NCBI GenBank assembly: GCA_036362985.1
Contig: JAYGXS010000003.1
Coordinates: forward strand, 43,166,134-43,230,133
DNA from: Ligula intestinalis
Lineage: Eukaryota > Platyhelminthes > Cestoda > Diphyllobothriidea > Diphyllobothriidae
Length of the DNA stretch: 64,000 bases
Direction of reading: 5' to 3'
Shown: positions 9,095 through 20,759 of the stretch, one piece after another
How positions within the stretch are numbered: the stretch's first letter is position 1
Layout: the number at the start of each line of letters is the position of its first letter
Notes under the pieces: generated by a model
The model's input: only the letters and a program-made list of their open reading frames with translations
The model's database searches: none
Told to the model about the DNA's origin: nothing
Program-made: the position numbers and the translations under genes

Positions 9095-10213
9095 TCAGTT
9101 GTGAAGTCGGTTTCTAGCATTGAGTAGGGTGCTGATATCAGCGTCCTTGTCGTCAAACCAGTCTTGCTGTTTGCGGCGTACGTTGTCAAGGGCACGTTTG
9201 GTTGTCTGCTGTACGGTGTTTCGTAGTTTGCCCCAGCTGCTTTCCACGGTCGGGTTTTCTTCATCGTCAGTTATGTTGGTTAATCCGTGAGATAGTTCAG
9301 TACTAAAGTGCAGATGGTTGGCAGACATGTTTAAGGAATTATTATTAAGCTTACCTGAAGGACGATTACCCTGAGGTCTCTTGGCAAATTTCGGTCGGAT
9401 CCTCATCCTGGAGATGATACGGCGATGATCGGACCATCCCTCATCACTTGGGACCGCCTTTGTCACCAACACATCTGCCTGGTCACGCCTCCGTACGAGG
9501 ACATAGTCCAGGAGATGCCATTGTCGGGACCAAGGGTGCATCCAGGACACCTTCTTCCGATGCGGGAGGTCAAAGTAGGTGTTTGTCAGAATGAGGCCGT
9601 GCTCTGCACAGGTGCGTAAGAGGCGTAGGCCATTATCATTTATACCACCGACGCCGTGGGGGCCTAGAACTCCCCTCCAGACAGTACGGCAAGTGCCGAC
9701 GCGAGCGTTGAAGTCACCCAGGATAATCAACTTGTCTGACCTCGGAGAAGTCTCGAGGAGGGCATGTAGCTCCGCGTAGAACTTGTTCTTTTCTACTTCC
9801 AGGTTAGTCATCGTGGGAGCGTAGACGCTAATTATGGTAGCGAAATTGTTTGCCTGCAGCTGTAAGCGGAGGCTCATCAAGCGGTCGTTTTTGTTTTGAG
9901 GCAATATGGTCAGACGCCTCAAAATCTCGGTCGGGATGGCGAAGGTGACGCCTGCTTCGCGTCGCTCTGCCTGTGGCCGGCCACTCCAGAAGAAGGTGTA
10001 GCCGATGCCTACCCCCTCCAGCTGACCTTGGTCGGGGGAGCGGGTTTCACTCAGTGCGGCTATGTCGATCTTGAATCTTGCCAGTTCTCGTGCTAACAGT
10101 GCGCTCCTACGTTCAGGCAGCTCGCTTCCAGGGCTATCTGAGAGAGTGTGCACATTCCAACATGCTAGTGTGAGAGCTCGACCCTGTGATCTAGGGCACC
10201 CGGAAGACGACAT
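9095..10213 (-). CDS. Intact AP-like endonuclease ORF of an RTE-type element, reverse transcriptase absent (372 aa)
   Basis: The frame runs unbroken from MSSSGCPRSQGRALTLACWN to a stop at the truncation point. All hallmark blocks of the exonuclease-endonuclease-phosphatase fold are visible: ACWNVHTL (Asn), DIAALSETR (Glu), [15 protein letters not shown] (Asp/Asn), HLLDYVLV and SDHRRIISR (Asp-His). In RTE/BovB-like elements this domain nicks target DNA to prime reverse transcription. The linker to RT begins (QQDWFDDKDADISTLLNARN) and ends abruptly. The neighbour at 24.3 kb is a related element with both domains. Such proteins are often misnamed craniofacial development protein 2 in flatworm annotations. 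No RT motif is present, so self-mobility is not possible. Confidence 0.85.
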   Translation of the reverse strand: MSSSGCPRSQGRALTLACWNVHTLSDSPGSELPERRSALLARELARFKIDIAALSETRSPDQGQLEGVGIGYTFFWSGRPQAERREAGVTFAIPTEILRRLTILPQNKNDRLMSLRLQLQANNFATIISVYAPTMTNLEVEKNKFYAELHALLETSPRSDKLIILGDFNARVGTCRTVWRGVLGPHGVGGINDNGLRLLRTCAEHGLILTNTYFDLPHRKKVSWMHPWSRQWHLLDYVLVRRRDQADVLVTKAVPSDEGWSDHRRIISRMRIRPKFAKRPQGNRPSGKLNNNSLNMSANHLHFSTELSHGLTNITDDEENPTVESSWGKLRNTVQQTTKRALDNVRRKQQDWFDDKDADISTLLNARNRLHN

Positions 10214-10420
10214 GACGTAAGGTGCTAGTAGAGTAAAACTTCGTGGAACCGTTAGGGAGAGCTGTGGGTAGGTTCAACTTGCACTGGGCGGGAAGAAGCT
10301 TGAGTGATTCCTTTTCCAAGTGCACCTCCACTTGAGGTGCGCTGGACTATTTCATTGGTGAGGGCGAATTGCGGGAGGGATGCCTTTGCTTACATCTCCT
10401 TACCTGTGTTTATTTAGTCG
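9095..10420 (-). mobile_element. RTE-1: RTE-type non-LTR element retaining only the 5' half
   Basis: On the minus strand the fragment starts with a probable 5' UTR (10420-10214) and an endonuclease ORF, and stops at about 9099, where R1 sequence resumes. The reverse transcriptase and 3' tail are missing. Non-LTR copies normally lose the 5' end, so this 3'-deleted form suggests deletion or recombination after insertion. Confidence 0.75.
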
Positions 10421-10979
10421 GTTGCTAATGTGTCCCGCTGCGAGGGTGGGCGGTATTTGTTTCGGCGTAGGCCTTTCTACGCTTTTATGAACACATGGCG
10501 CCCTTCCTACCTGCGGGATACTTGTTTTCAAAATAGGCTGATGATCGTAACCCGCCACGGTGGGTTAGTCACAGTACCGCTACTAACACGAACGCTACCT
10601 GAAACAACAGCAGGCTACCCGTGCTCGGACAAGAAGAACTTTACCGACTTACTGTATGCAACAGAAATAAAAGTTTGTAGATGGCGAAAATAGCAGGATT
10701 AATTGGATCCATGAAATTTCGGGAGAGCCCTTCAGCTGCGTCCACTTCAATGTATTATAAGAGTAACGAATGAGGAAAATACAAAATGGAATTGGTACAG
10801 AAAGGTCAAAAAGGTCATATGGCATGGTCACGGATTCTAATCAGCAAAGTAAGAGATTTAAAACAAGATGGACAGCAAAAAAACAGAGAAAAGGGAGTAA
10901 AGGCGAAAAAGTGGGCAGGGGACTGTGTAAATCTGGGAGCAGGATGTTACCAAGGCATAGCTAAGTTAACCACATGTTC
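10421..10979. other. No gene recognised
   Basis: Contains a short palindromic block (GTAGGCCTTTCTACGC near 10467) and A-rich sequence. A 118-residue frame at 10786-11142 is basic and low in complexity with no recognisable motif. Confidence 0.35.
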
Positions 10980-11330
10980 CAACTGTTTGCCCGCCTCATA
11001 TAGGCTGCCTCCAGATAGCGCAAGGTACGAGTTGTTCGTGCTCGAACAAGTACTCGGAAGGAAGATTGAGGGTTCACGGAATGATCCGTATCTACCAAGT
11101 ATTCTGTTATGGAGCAACAAGGGGTTCTATTTTCCTGTTTAATAGCGAACTAGACAAGTACTCCTTGGCTCTGGCTGCTAATTGCCCTTGCGTTCGCCCT
11201 ATGTACTTGCATCCGCAAGTGCATGCAAATTTATAAACACAATTGGAGACGGTGTGCAATGGTAAGGCATCCCTCGCACAAGGAATTGGCACATGTCTCG
11301 ATGGTATTTAAAATGTTATCACCCTTAAAG
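10980..11330 (-). pseudogene. PLE-3 GIY-YIG endonuclease relic
   Basis: The minus-strand frame ending at 11107 reads NCVYKFACTCGCKYIGRTQG then QLAARAKEYL. This is the GIY...YIG segment of a PLE nuclease (V-Y-K, then Y-I-G-R-T). Downstream text is frameshifted and degraded. It lies head-to-head with the plus-strand RT relic at 11690. Confidence 0.6.
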
Positions 11331-11689
11331 GGCAAGGATACGAAAACAGGCCTTTTGGAGCTAACTTTTTCGTCATTTTTGGTCACAAGGGTTTACCATA
11401 CTTGTCTATAAATTGAGTTGGATATCCACGCTTCAGTTAGGTTTCTTTGAGAATGGCTAATTCTGCATCCCATCTTTCCAAAAAAACAGATTGTTACAGC
11501 TTAACTTGAGTAACTTGCGGCGAAATGTTTCTCTGATCTTGCTTTTCTGTTACCCTCAATCGCATGGTTTAGGCTAATGAAATGGGAGTCATCTTATATG
11601 ATTCCAGTAAATTTCGTCTAGAAGCGCAAGGCAAAGAGGAAACTAAGGCCAAAAAGACTCAGCTTGGAAAACCATCAAGCTTCTGTTAG

Positions 11690-12800
11690 ATAATAATTTA
11701 ATTGATCCCAAAACTGCTCTTTCCCTAAAACCTATATCCCACAACTATACGCGTTGCCAAAAACTCATAAAAAGGGTATCCCCTTACGACCCATTCTTTC
11801 CATGGATAATTGACCCTTCCATAGACTAGCGTTTTGGCTGTTAAAGGAATTATAAACAATTCGCAAAAGATTTTCTTCTTATATATTAAAAGACAGTTTC
11901 CATTTTATCGATGAAATTCAGCACCATTATATTTCTGGCAAATGCACGATCTCCTTGGACGTTGATTCATTGTTTACGAACGTGCCCCTGGATGAAACCA
12001 TAGACATCATTTGTGCTTATTCCTCCGACACTCGCCTGTCTCCTCAAATACTACGGGACTTATTACAACTGTGTACAACGGATGTACATTTTCTGTTCAT
12101 AGGCCAATTATATCGCCAAATTGACGGAGTCGCAATAGAGGGCCTACTTGGACCAACCTTTGCTGATATATTTATGGATGATTTGGAAGTAAAAGTATCC
12201 TCAAAATTGAGTAAGTCAACAATCTACAGATGATATGAAGATGATGTTTTCGCGATTGTTAAAAACCTAAGGGAAGCCGAGGAATTATTGTCTGCAATGA
12301 ACAATTTGCATCCGAAGATTCATTTTATTATGGAACAAGAACGACAGAACTATAGGAGTTAAGGCTAAGGCGGTTGACCCAAACACCTACAATCTTCGAG
12401 GCCCGGTTCCTTGGGAGATAGGAGAAGTCTTGGGAAGGTCAGAGTAGAAGGAAGGGTTTATTGTGTGCACAGGAAGGAGAATAGAATGGAAATAGTGGTG
12501 AATCGCGGAGTAGTGCGTCCGTTCCCTATTCGGGTGGGCTCCGGCATGACTAGAGCATCAGAAATCGCTGGCGAATGCTTTGTCCCGGGGGCCAATGGGG
12601 CTGCTGATGTCTAGACTAACGTGGGCCAATGACTGTTAGCGCCTAGCCCCAAGAGGCGGTGGGCACACAGGCAGGCTAGATGAGTCATGCATCTGCGGCT
12701 GGTCTTGGGTTCCAAGTGGCTGCTAGGGCCACTGCAGAACCAGCTTTCCTTCCTCGACATTTACTTGTCCAGAGAGACAGATGGCTCCATCAGTGGCTAA
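11690..12800 (+). pseudogene. PLE-3 reverse transcriptase relic, split by a solo LTR
   Basis: Broken frames give YALPKTHKKGIPLRPILS (the conserved PLE RT entry block), SLDVDSLFTNVPLDETIDI, LYRQIDGVAIE and ADIFMDDL, then a stop immediately before YEDDVFAIV, which stands where the YVDD box should be. After the solo LTR at 12351-12736 the coding text resumes (LSFLDIYLSRETDGS), so the insertion separates two halves of one RT. Several stops and a changed catalytic box make it inactive. Confidence 0.7.
12351..12736 (-). repeat. Solo LTR (family LTR-A) with 4-bp target duplication GAAC
   Basis: On the minus strand the LTR reads TGCAGTGG...CTCCTATA. It is flanked by GAAC at 12347-12350 and 12737-12740. 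Internal text (CAATCTTCGAGGCCCGGTTC, then GGAGATAGGAGAAGTCTTGG) matches the solo LTR at 39481-39897 in opposite orientation. No internal region or second LTR is present, so it arose by LTR-LTR recombination. Confidence 0.8.
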
Positions 12801-12804
12801 AATA

Positions 12805-14690
12805 AAGATTAAAAATTAAAACCTGAGTGAAGGAGTTAGCACACGTTTGAGGTTGTTTATTTTGTTAATTGAGTTGACTTGAAGCGCAAAGTGCTCTTTA
12901 CTAGAAAAGCGTTCAGTTCAAGTCAGTACACTACGGGCAAAATGGAGCGGGATGGGGCTAAATCCAACGTTTGTTGATATCTAAGGAATTTCCTACGCTA
13001 TTAGAAGCAGCGAAAAAAACTCCATTTCGTGCGTGTTGTACTATAAAAGAAAGTTAATAAAAACCAGAAACTTTGAAATCATTTATGTTCACAGAACAGG
13101 CAATTTTGTTTTGCGTTCATGAAATGGAGGTAAATGTATTCATGAGATAACACATTATTGTCGGAAAAAAGAGCGAATGATATTGATAAAATCATATTTT
13201 ACAAACCTGCCAAGTTTTCTGCCATTCAATTAAGTAACAAACTTATTGAGCTGTAATTTGTTTAAGCCACCGAAAATAACCATACAAAAGCATATATAGA
13301 AACACCTGAGACCTGCCGTCAATTTTTTCCTATCGAGCCATACGCAAAAGATATCCAAACATTTTCTCTCTATAGCGCAGAAACGCTGAATAGAAAACCT
13401 TTAAAAAGATTGGCCAGAATATTATTAATTTTCTCAAAACCGTCATCGATATTCTGCCACTCTGCTCTGCATTTTTTATCTTAGAACTGAAACTAGATAA
13501 AAACAAATATACAGAAAACTGCTCCGGCATATATAGAAAAGTGAGTTCTTTTCATTCAGCAGAATTTGTATCCCTACTTTTAGGAAGCTAAAAATGGCCA
13601 AAATTTGCCGCTTTTATCTTGACTTTATCTTCAAAATACGGAAAGTACACAGGTATTCGACGCCAAAATATCTAACTAAACAACTTATTTAAGCGATAAC
13701 TTGTTTTAGGAGACTTTTTAGTGAATCTTAGGCATATGCATTTGTGACTTTTGCTGTGCACATTCATTTTTCTCGGTAGTGAGTTGGCATGTTTGAGTGC
13801 TTCTAAAACGAAGACCCAAACAAATAGCTGCATAAGAAAATATGTTTGAAAGTTCGTTATTTAGATGATTGCTTTAAAGAAATATCTTATTTGAAGGTTT
13901 TGGTAAGTATGTAGAATATTATCCTTATATACGAGCAATCGACTGAAGCCAGTTAAAATTGTTAAGCGTTAATCATAATTTCAAGAAAGACGTGAACCTC
14001 GTCGTTATCGAAGTCCCTAAGTAATTAAAAGGAAATGTGGCAGAAGGAAAGTTCCTTTAGTGAAACTGAAAATTTGAGCTAAATTTATTAACCACTGCTT
14101 GGTATGTCTGAACGTGAGCTTATGAAATACCTTATTCCTGTGACCTCTTAATCGGTAAAATCAAACGAAAATCTATTAGCCATAGTGCAACGTAACTCAA
14201 GCAATATATAAACGGAATATGCACCTAGTGATTTTCGTGAAACAATACTGGAATACATACTCGAAATTGGGAATGTTGAGCAGCAGCTATACGTTGCAGT
14301 GCATGTATTATGGAAGCCTATGTATCCGAAAAATGTACGAAACGATTATTTTTCAACGAAATTCCACTTGTGCTCCTTATTCACTGAGATTTATTGCGTA
14401 ATCAGGTTTTCTGTAAATTTAAAACTTAAGTTTACCACGTAGGTCCGATTTCTACTTTTTCGGAATTTTCCGCTTTTCTAAAAAGGTTGGTTTGCCTAAA
14501 AAATGTAAGATTACTTGATAAATCCCAATATGCCCTACTTTGAAGAATGACTATTACTTTATTGTGTGAGCTGTGTTTGCGTAGCAGGGATTTGCTTGTA
14601 AAAATCGTCGGATTTCATTAGTTAGCCCACCTACTGTACGTTCTGTGCCTAGTTAACTGAAGCTGGGCAAAGGTATTTAAGTAGTGGACA
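12805..14690 (-). repeat. R2 interspersed repeat, copy 2 (inverted)
   Basis: The segment is the reverse complement of 3236-6255 without the PLE-4 insert. Shared anchors include CAATTTTGTTTTGCGTTCATG near 13109, CAACGTTTGTTGATATCTA near 12963 and TTTCTACTTTTTCGGAATTT near 14449. No coding content is seen. Confidence 0.65.
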
Positions 14691-17299
14691 TCATTAACTC
14701 TAGTCCCGGGATTTTTTTTACCGAAACAATGGCTATATGGCTTCTATGGGTGAGGAATAAGGATAGGCAGTGGAATATACTGTAATAACTGCTAGATACA
14801 TTTTATTGTAGTGTATTTAGAAATGGTGTTGATTTATATCTGTAGATTTTCCTAATCTGTATCATCGTGTAAATTATTGCGAAAAAACCTGATTATCAAA
14901 ATGCAGGTTTCTCGAAATTCCTGAAAAAATAGAATGTTTAAACTTACCGCTCTGGAGTTAGATTAGTACAGTCTGCGGCGCTGGGCGCCGCGAACACCTT
15001 CAATTTACATGCAGAACAACTTACTCCCAGTGGCCGCGGGAAACATATCCAACTACATTTTTCCACTTTGCACTGACTTCTTCAAATGTCCTTTACTGCC
15101 TTTTCCTATTTTCTCACCCACAAAACCCTTATTACCACTTTTCGAAAGGAAAAAAGTCTGGAACTAGGGGCATATGAGGTGCACTACTCAAACTACTTTT
15201 GCTTGAAGGTGACTTGGCACTGGAACTTTCGCCTCCCAATCTAATTAAGTAAACAATTTCTCCTAATTCGCCATACGGTAAAGAGACTGGCGAAACTGCG
15301 ACGGGATCCTAGCAGCCAGCAGCAACCACGAAGTGAGCTACTAAGCTATAGAAATCCTTAAACTGAAACGGGTTCACATAACATGGGGAACTCTGCTTTT
15401 ATGTTTATAAATTATCAGAAATGAAACCTGTTAAATCATCAGGTATACATAGTCGGTTGGCGGCCTGATGGGTCGGGGACGGAGGTGTAAGATCTTTAAA
15501 GTGCACAAAGTAATGTAATTCGAGTCTCGAGTGTCGAAATCCTAGAAGTTACCCTTGACTTTTCATTTGTACCCTTTAAATATTTCAATACCAACACAAC
15601 GTCAGTCCATTTTTTTCCTTCGTTCCCACCTATTTCTTTTTCTCAACCCCAAACTTCTGGTTTTAATTTAAGTTGCTTCAGGTTTTTACTTACTCATTCT
15701 TCGACGAAACACGCTGTGTTCGTTAGCATGGCGACCCCATGGGGAACATTCACAACCCAGATTTAAAAAAAATCATGTCCTTTTCTGATATATACGCAAG
15801 CAGCTGCTAATGGAACGAAAAAGAATGATATTCAAACACTCAGAAACATAAAAAGGCTCCTCTGACATCATTGATGAGGAAAGAAGCTTATCTTTCTGTC
15901 TATTAAAGGCAAACACAAAGAACCAGAGAGGTTGTGTGATATGGCGTTCCGAAATGTTAAGCGACGTTTATGAACGTCCTGACTCAATGCTGATGAAAAG
16001 CATCAACCCTGGTCACACAAAATTGGATGTAGTTACTACACTTGCGTTTCCCCACCTTGACTTGACGTCTCCGCCACGAAGTGTCAGTTTTGGTTTGCTG
16101 TCGACATCCGTAGTGCCACTACTGTTCACGCCCACCGCTGCAATTTTGTACGCGATGGCACCCCCACCCTCGTCCGCAACCTTCCTGACGCCGAATTCAC
16201 GTCACTCGGTAACGGTCTTCCCATAGAACTCTAAATGTGACGCATTTTATGCAACGATTTCGAGATGCTCGGCCTAGATTCCGGGCTGCCCGTGTCTCAC
16301 TCCTGTTTCTTCGTTCCCTCATGCAAGCATTATGTCCCACTCGAGGCTGCATATATGCCCATGTGAGACATAGCGTTCTGCCACCAGATGCAAGAGGCTC
16401 ATACGCTCCGCTGTCATCGAATATTCTTTGATATGCTGTAGCAGTCGTCTGCTACCATCCCTTATGTCGATTTCTCGACAAAGATTTCGTCAAAGATGAC
16501 TCACAGCACGCGTTAGTTCTCATATTTATAGTGCTAAGTCCTTAGATCCCAGGTGCTCTTGCCGTGTCATTTCTTCAAATCATACAACGATGGCCACAAA
16601 AATAGCGTTTCGATACCCTAGTTCGTGCCCGATGCCAGCTTATTTTTTTCTTTGGTCCTCCGGATTCCCTGGGTCATTTGATGCCGTTTTATTAATCATC
16701 CAGTGGTTAAATAAGGTGGATAGAAGACGCTGGAAGAAACTAACGCATAATGTTATCTCTGTAACTTGCATAACTGGATGAGTTGATGGGGAAGGACAAC
16801 TAGAACGCAGGCAGGGTGCTCGCTGGAACATAAAGACATCTTTCGAGGACTGATATAAAGATTAAAGCGGTCTCATGCAAGTATAGTAAGTGTCCTCCCT
16901 TCATTTTACCTGTGGAGGCCGTACTCTCCAAGTTACTTAGTTTTACAGCCATCCACCAGATAGATTAACCGGAAGGCCACTTAATAGCCCACACCGAAGC
17001 TATGCGCTTCCGATTAAAACGTAACAATAATGGTAAATATTCGAAAACTTTTCTAATTAATTTTACTTCCATACATGCATCACTTGCGTCTGCGTTTGAC
17101 GTGCCTTTAAGTCCTCGGAAATGGTTCTTCCTTCTCTAAAGAAGCCGCTGCTACTGGAAAGGTTATCCTTAAGCGCATACTGTACACACAAGTCTGGCAA
17201 ACTGGGTGAGTAGATGCTTTATTAGCTTTCAGTTTCATTATCAGTCGCTTAATGCGAATAAAAATGCTCACCTTTTTTGTTGTAGTAAGGACAAACGAC
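14691..17299. other. No gene recognised
   Basis: About 2.6 kb without a convincing ORF or repeat boundary. A 96-residue frame at 15936-16226 lacks recognisable motifs. This may be intron, intergenic DNA or old repeat. Confidence 0.35.
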
Positions 17300-17483
17300 T
17301 AGGCAGAGGACACAGTGTTTATCGACATGATCGTATTCATATATAGGGAGTTTCGGCAGATATGAATAATTCCTTTGACGCACCTGTGAAAAACGCGGCA
17401 GCTCCGCTGAGATTCGAACCCATCCCAACCAGGAAAGGCCTTAGTACAGCCAGCCCTTTAGCCAAATGAGCTACGAGATCCCT
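17300..17483 (-). repeat. tRNA-derived SINE-like repeat
   Basis: On the minus strand the head reads GGGATCTCGTAGCTCATTTG with an A-box-like TAGCTCATTTGG and, about 50 bases on, a perfect B-box-like GGTTCGAATC. A tail of about 100 bp without tRNA similarity follows. The cloverleaf is not complete, so it is not called a functional tRNA. Confidence 0.55.
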
Positions 17484-17554
17484 ATCAGAAACTGTGAGTT
17501 GAAACACGTGTGAATCAATTTACCCGCCCATTCTAATACAACGAACAGTGGATA

Positions 17555-17640
17555 GTATGTCTGATGACATGCGAAGACCAAAATTTGAGTGGAGGATTTA
17601 ATGCACATTTAAGGTTGTTTATTTTTTTGAGTTGAATTAA
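17555..17640 (-). repeat. Terminal fragment of R2 (third copy)
   Basis: TTAAGGTTGTTTATTTTTTT and the preceding TGAGTGGAGGA match the end of R2 at 12820-12870 and 6215-6255. Confidence 0.5.
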
Positions 17641-17689
17641 GGGAACGCGCTAAGCGAACTCCTTATAAGAGGCCTGAGCCGAGCTGTAT

Positions 17690-18200
17690 CGAAAACCTTT
17701 TTAGCTGCCAACGCCCATATACTGTTCTCAATTACGTCCATCCTATACGGAGAGATAAAGGACAACCAGCCAGCCCAGACTGTGCGACAGAATATATTGG
17801 TCACACGGGCCGATGTATGTCCAAAAGCATACAAGAACACCTTCCAGCATGGTTAGAGAAGGGCCATTTAAAAGGAATTAATAGTTCTATTTTAGCGCAC
17901 ATGGTAGACTCAAACCATCGCGTGGATGCCAGAGGGACTTTGCGAGTGCTCTACAAAGTGCCCTCCAGCTATTCAAAATAAGTTGGACAGCATCTTTTGG
18001 CTACAACAGAAGCAGCTGCCATCAGGCTTCGCAGACCGGGATTGTGCGCTCAACAGGACTTTATAACTGCGCCGCAGTTACCATGGGCAAAGTCACTAAC
18101 AGAACCGCACACAGCTTATCACTTGCCTCGGAAACTGGCAGCTCCTCACTTCAACCACGCACACCTTATCACCTATAGTGGCCACCGGTCCGCCTAGACA
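17690..18200 (+). pseudogene. PLE-3 GIY-YIG endonuclease relic
   Basis: One frame reads CATEYIGHTGRCMSKSIQEH, then SSILAHMVDSNHRVD and LRVLYKVPSSYSK, ending in RLRRPGLCAQQDF. These are the YIG motif, Arg and later His/Asp blocks of a PLE nuclease. The first Tyr motif is frameshifted. A second, more damaged copy of the same C-terminal text lies at 20760-21230. Confidence 0.65.
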
Positions 18201-19996
18201 CGACCATTTTGAACTCAATTTACGGCGTTTTCTATGTGAAACAGCTTAGCAAGAGCAGATGTGACTCATAGCCTCCTCAAGCCAATTGTTGTTGCCTGTG
18301 TCCGCGCGCGTGACTACAGAACCCCTATTATGTCCTCTGTCGCCCGCCTGCCGAACATCGATTGACCTTGGGCAGAGCAAGAGCGTGAGACGGACAAGAG
18401 GACAATGCGGATTAACCAAGATCCTTAGGGGAGACTGTCACGCAAGATTACACAAGATTTGGGAAGCGAAGGCAAGGCGCATCAACCGCTGCGATCTCCA
18501 AGCCAGGTTTCTTGGGGGAAGGAAAGGAGAAGAAGTAGGACGCCAGATGGGAGTAATGGCATATTCTGTGTAGAGGTAGTGAAGAATAGACTACAAAAAG
18601 TTGACTGCTAGACAAGCGCGTATCCGCATCCGCGAGGAGAACGTCCGGATTGTTAGAGCACGTAAGTGATCACAGCGCCTCCAGCGATCTCATGTATGAG
18701 TCAGCCTTAGGGAGGTGGTCGGCCAGACAGGATTGTGGTCGACAGACCCTGGTGCGCACGTGCAAGTTGTCGCGAGAGGTTGAGTGTTGCACTCGGACTT
18801 TGGCCACTGCAGTAAAACTTACTTTTATCCCTTTTTTGTTTTATTTGTAGATTTTTCATATGAGGTTTTGGTAAGGATTAATTATACGGCCACCTAAACA
18901 GGACATGGGACAGGACATGAGGCTTTGTGCCAAATTCTGGGTTTAGGATTGAGATGAGGGTTAGGTTTAGGGTCAGCTTTCAACCAAGTGTTAAGGTCAG
19001 GGTAGGGGTTAGTTTCGGGATTGCGTCAAGGTAAATTGGCGAGCAAACGTTTCCTTCCGATTAATTCCCTTCAGGCCTGTACAGGCATGTCGTAATAAAG
19101 TAAATAAAATGTACGGGTTGGTAGAAAAAACATGTGGTTGTCAAGGTCCGGGGGCGGGGGGAGGGGATGGGTACAAAATTGGGGTCACCAATCTGCTCAG
19201 CATTAAAGGGAACTGGCCGCCGGGAAGGGTAATAACCTGCGGGCGGTTGAATTGACGACATTTTGTCATGGTAACTGTGGCATATTCACGAAGTCCTTTT
19301 GGACACACAGGACCAGTTTGCGTAACCCGATTGCAGCCGCTTCTGCCGTAGCCAACAGACGCTGTCCAAGGAATTCTTAACAGCTGGAAGGCACCTTGTA
19401 GATCACTCCGAATGCCTTTCTGGCGTTCACGCGGTGATCTAAGTCTAACACGTGCGGTAGAATGGCACTGTTCATGTTTTTCATCTAGCCCTTCCTCAAT
19501 CATACTGGAAGATGTTCTCGTACTCTTTTGGACAAACGCTAGCTCATGCGGCCAATATATACTGCCCCACTGAAACAGACAAATAAAAATACAATTTGCC
19601 TTAAATAATGAAAGGGCCCTTTGGGCCTTAAATATACAATTTATTATTTATTAAAAATGCGCATACAGGTGATCTGGGTCGGAAGTTTGTCCTTACTCTC
19701 TGCGTATAGGATGAGAATAGTCGAGAACAGTACATGTGCGTTGCCTGCTGGAAAGGTGTTTGATACAGTTTGATTCAGGCACCTTTTTGGAAGTTCGCTT
19801 TACGCGTCCCCTTGACATGGAACCCTTATGAAAATTCCATTCCACTCTCCTGCTACGACCGAGTGCTTTGACAGCCTTTGAGTCATATTGTCACCAATAA
19901 ATCGACTAGAATTGCTATTCTATTTAATTAATTTGTTAATTACGATATCAATGTACAAGCCTGAAGAAAAGTCATCAAAAGCAAACGTATGCTCTG
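18201..19996. other. No gene recognised; degenerate TTAGGG-like stretch
   Basis: Around 18940-19020 there are scattered GGGTTTAGG and GGGTTAGG words, too irregular to be a telomeric array. A G-rich run lies near 19148-19165. No ORF with recognisable motifs is seen. Confidence 0.35.
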
Positions 19997-20370
19997 GTAG
20001 GACGGCCTAACGAACAGGCTTAGCAAGCAGTAGCTTGCAAGCCGTAGCCGCACTCCAAGCAAGCTATCGATCGGCCTACACGGGCGAAAGTTCACAAGCT
20101 GTCAATCGATCGATAATACAGAATTCAAACTACAGTCACGCACTGAGCAAACAGCCAATGGGACGGCCACTATTTCAGAAGAGAATCTGATTGGCTCAAG
20201 GGACATCGTTTACACACGTTTGTTTCCCTAATTTTTTTGTACCTCTAGCACTCAAAGACTTCTGCCGTTGCACCCTTCCTGTCGTGCTCTTCCTTTTTTG
20301 GGACTCACAGAAGGCGTCATTGGGCGGCAATATCTCGGCCTGGGTATTCCGTTACAACATGCTCACAATG
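19997..20370 (+). repeat. Interspersed repeat R3, copy 1
   Basis: Matches 43105-43480 in reverse complement: GGACGGCCTAAC, the CTTAGCAAGCAGTAG block, ATCTGATTGGCTCAAGGG, and CCTGGG followed by CCGTTACAACA. It has no ORF and is about 370 bp. Confidence 0.65.
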
Positions 20371-20759
20371 TATATTTTAAATTTCTCAATGGAAATTTTT
20401 GTAACATTGTGTTAAGGGTCAGCGCATGGGTCCATATTATTTGTTGGTTATAGAGAAGGGCTAGGGCTTAGATTAAGAATGCAGTTTGGTTTTATTTAAG
20501 GATTAAGACAGAAGAATATTTACCCTTCCTGAAATATCTCGCCAGGCCACCTATTTCAAATGGGCGGAGTGGTCTCGTTCTTCTATCCTGTTAAGGTAGC
20601 CATACAAGTGATTTTTAACAAACTTTTTGGTTGATTCCTTTCCATGTCCGACTCAGGCAGCTGTTTGCAGGCTAACCGATATTTAGGCATCGTTATTGCT
20701 TTTAAAAGATGGACCTGCTAGTGTCGATTAATTCTTTGGAAATTAATGTGCACCTTCTA

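Larger units (their letters stand above)
7060..9100 (+). repeat. Interspersed repeat R1, copy 3, split by the mariner element
   Basis: R1 blocks occur at 7060-7410 and again at 8952-9100. Both sides carry CAGTAG...TAGACT, TACATGT and ACATTTTAGCTT-type strings in the same order. The mariner sits between them at a TA. Confidence 0.55.

Noticed and set aside
10786..11142. 118-residue basic ORF
   Set aside because: Low complexity and overlaps the minus-strand PLE-3 nuclease relic.
15936..16226. 96-residue ORF, plus strand
   Set aside because: No motif, no homologous copy in the window, and the opposite strand is almost equally open.
17395..17483. Functional tRNA gene on the minus strand
   Set aside because: A- and B-box-like strings exist, but I could not form all four arms; a SINE head is a better fit.
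18940..19020. Interstitial telomere array (TTAGGG words)
   Set aside because: Only a few irregular words, no tandem array.
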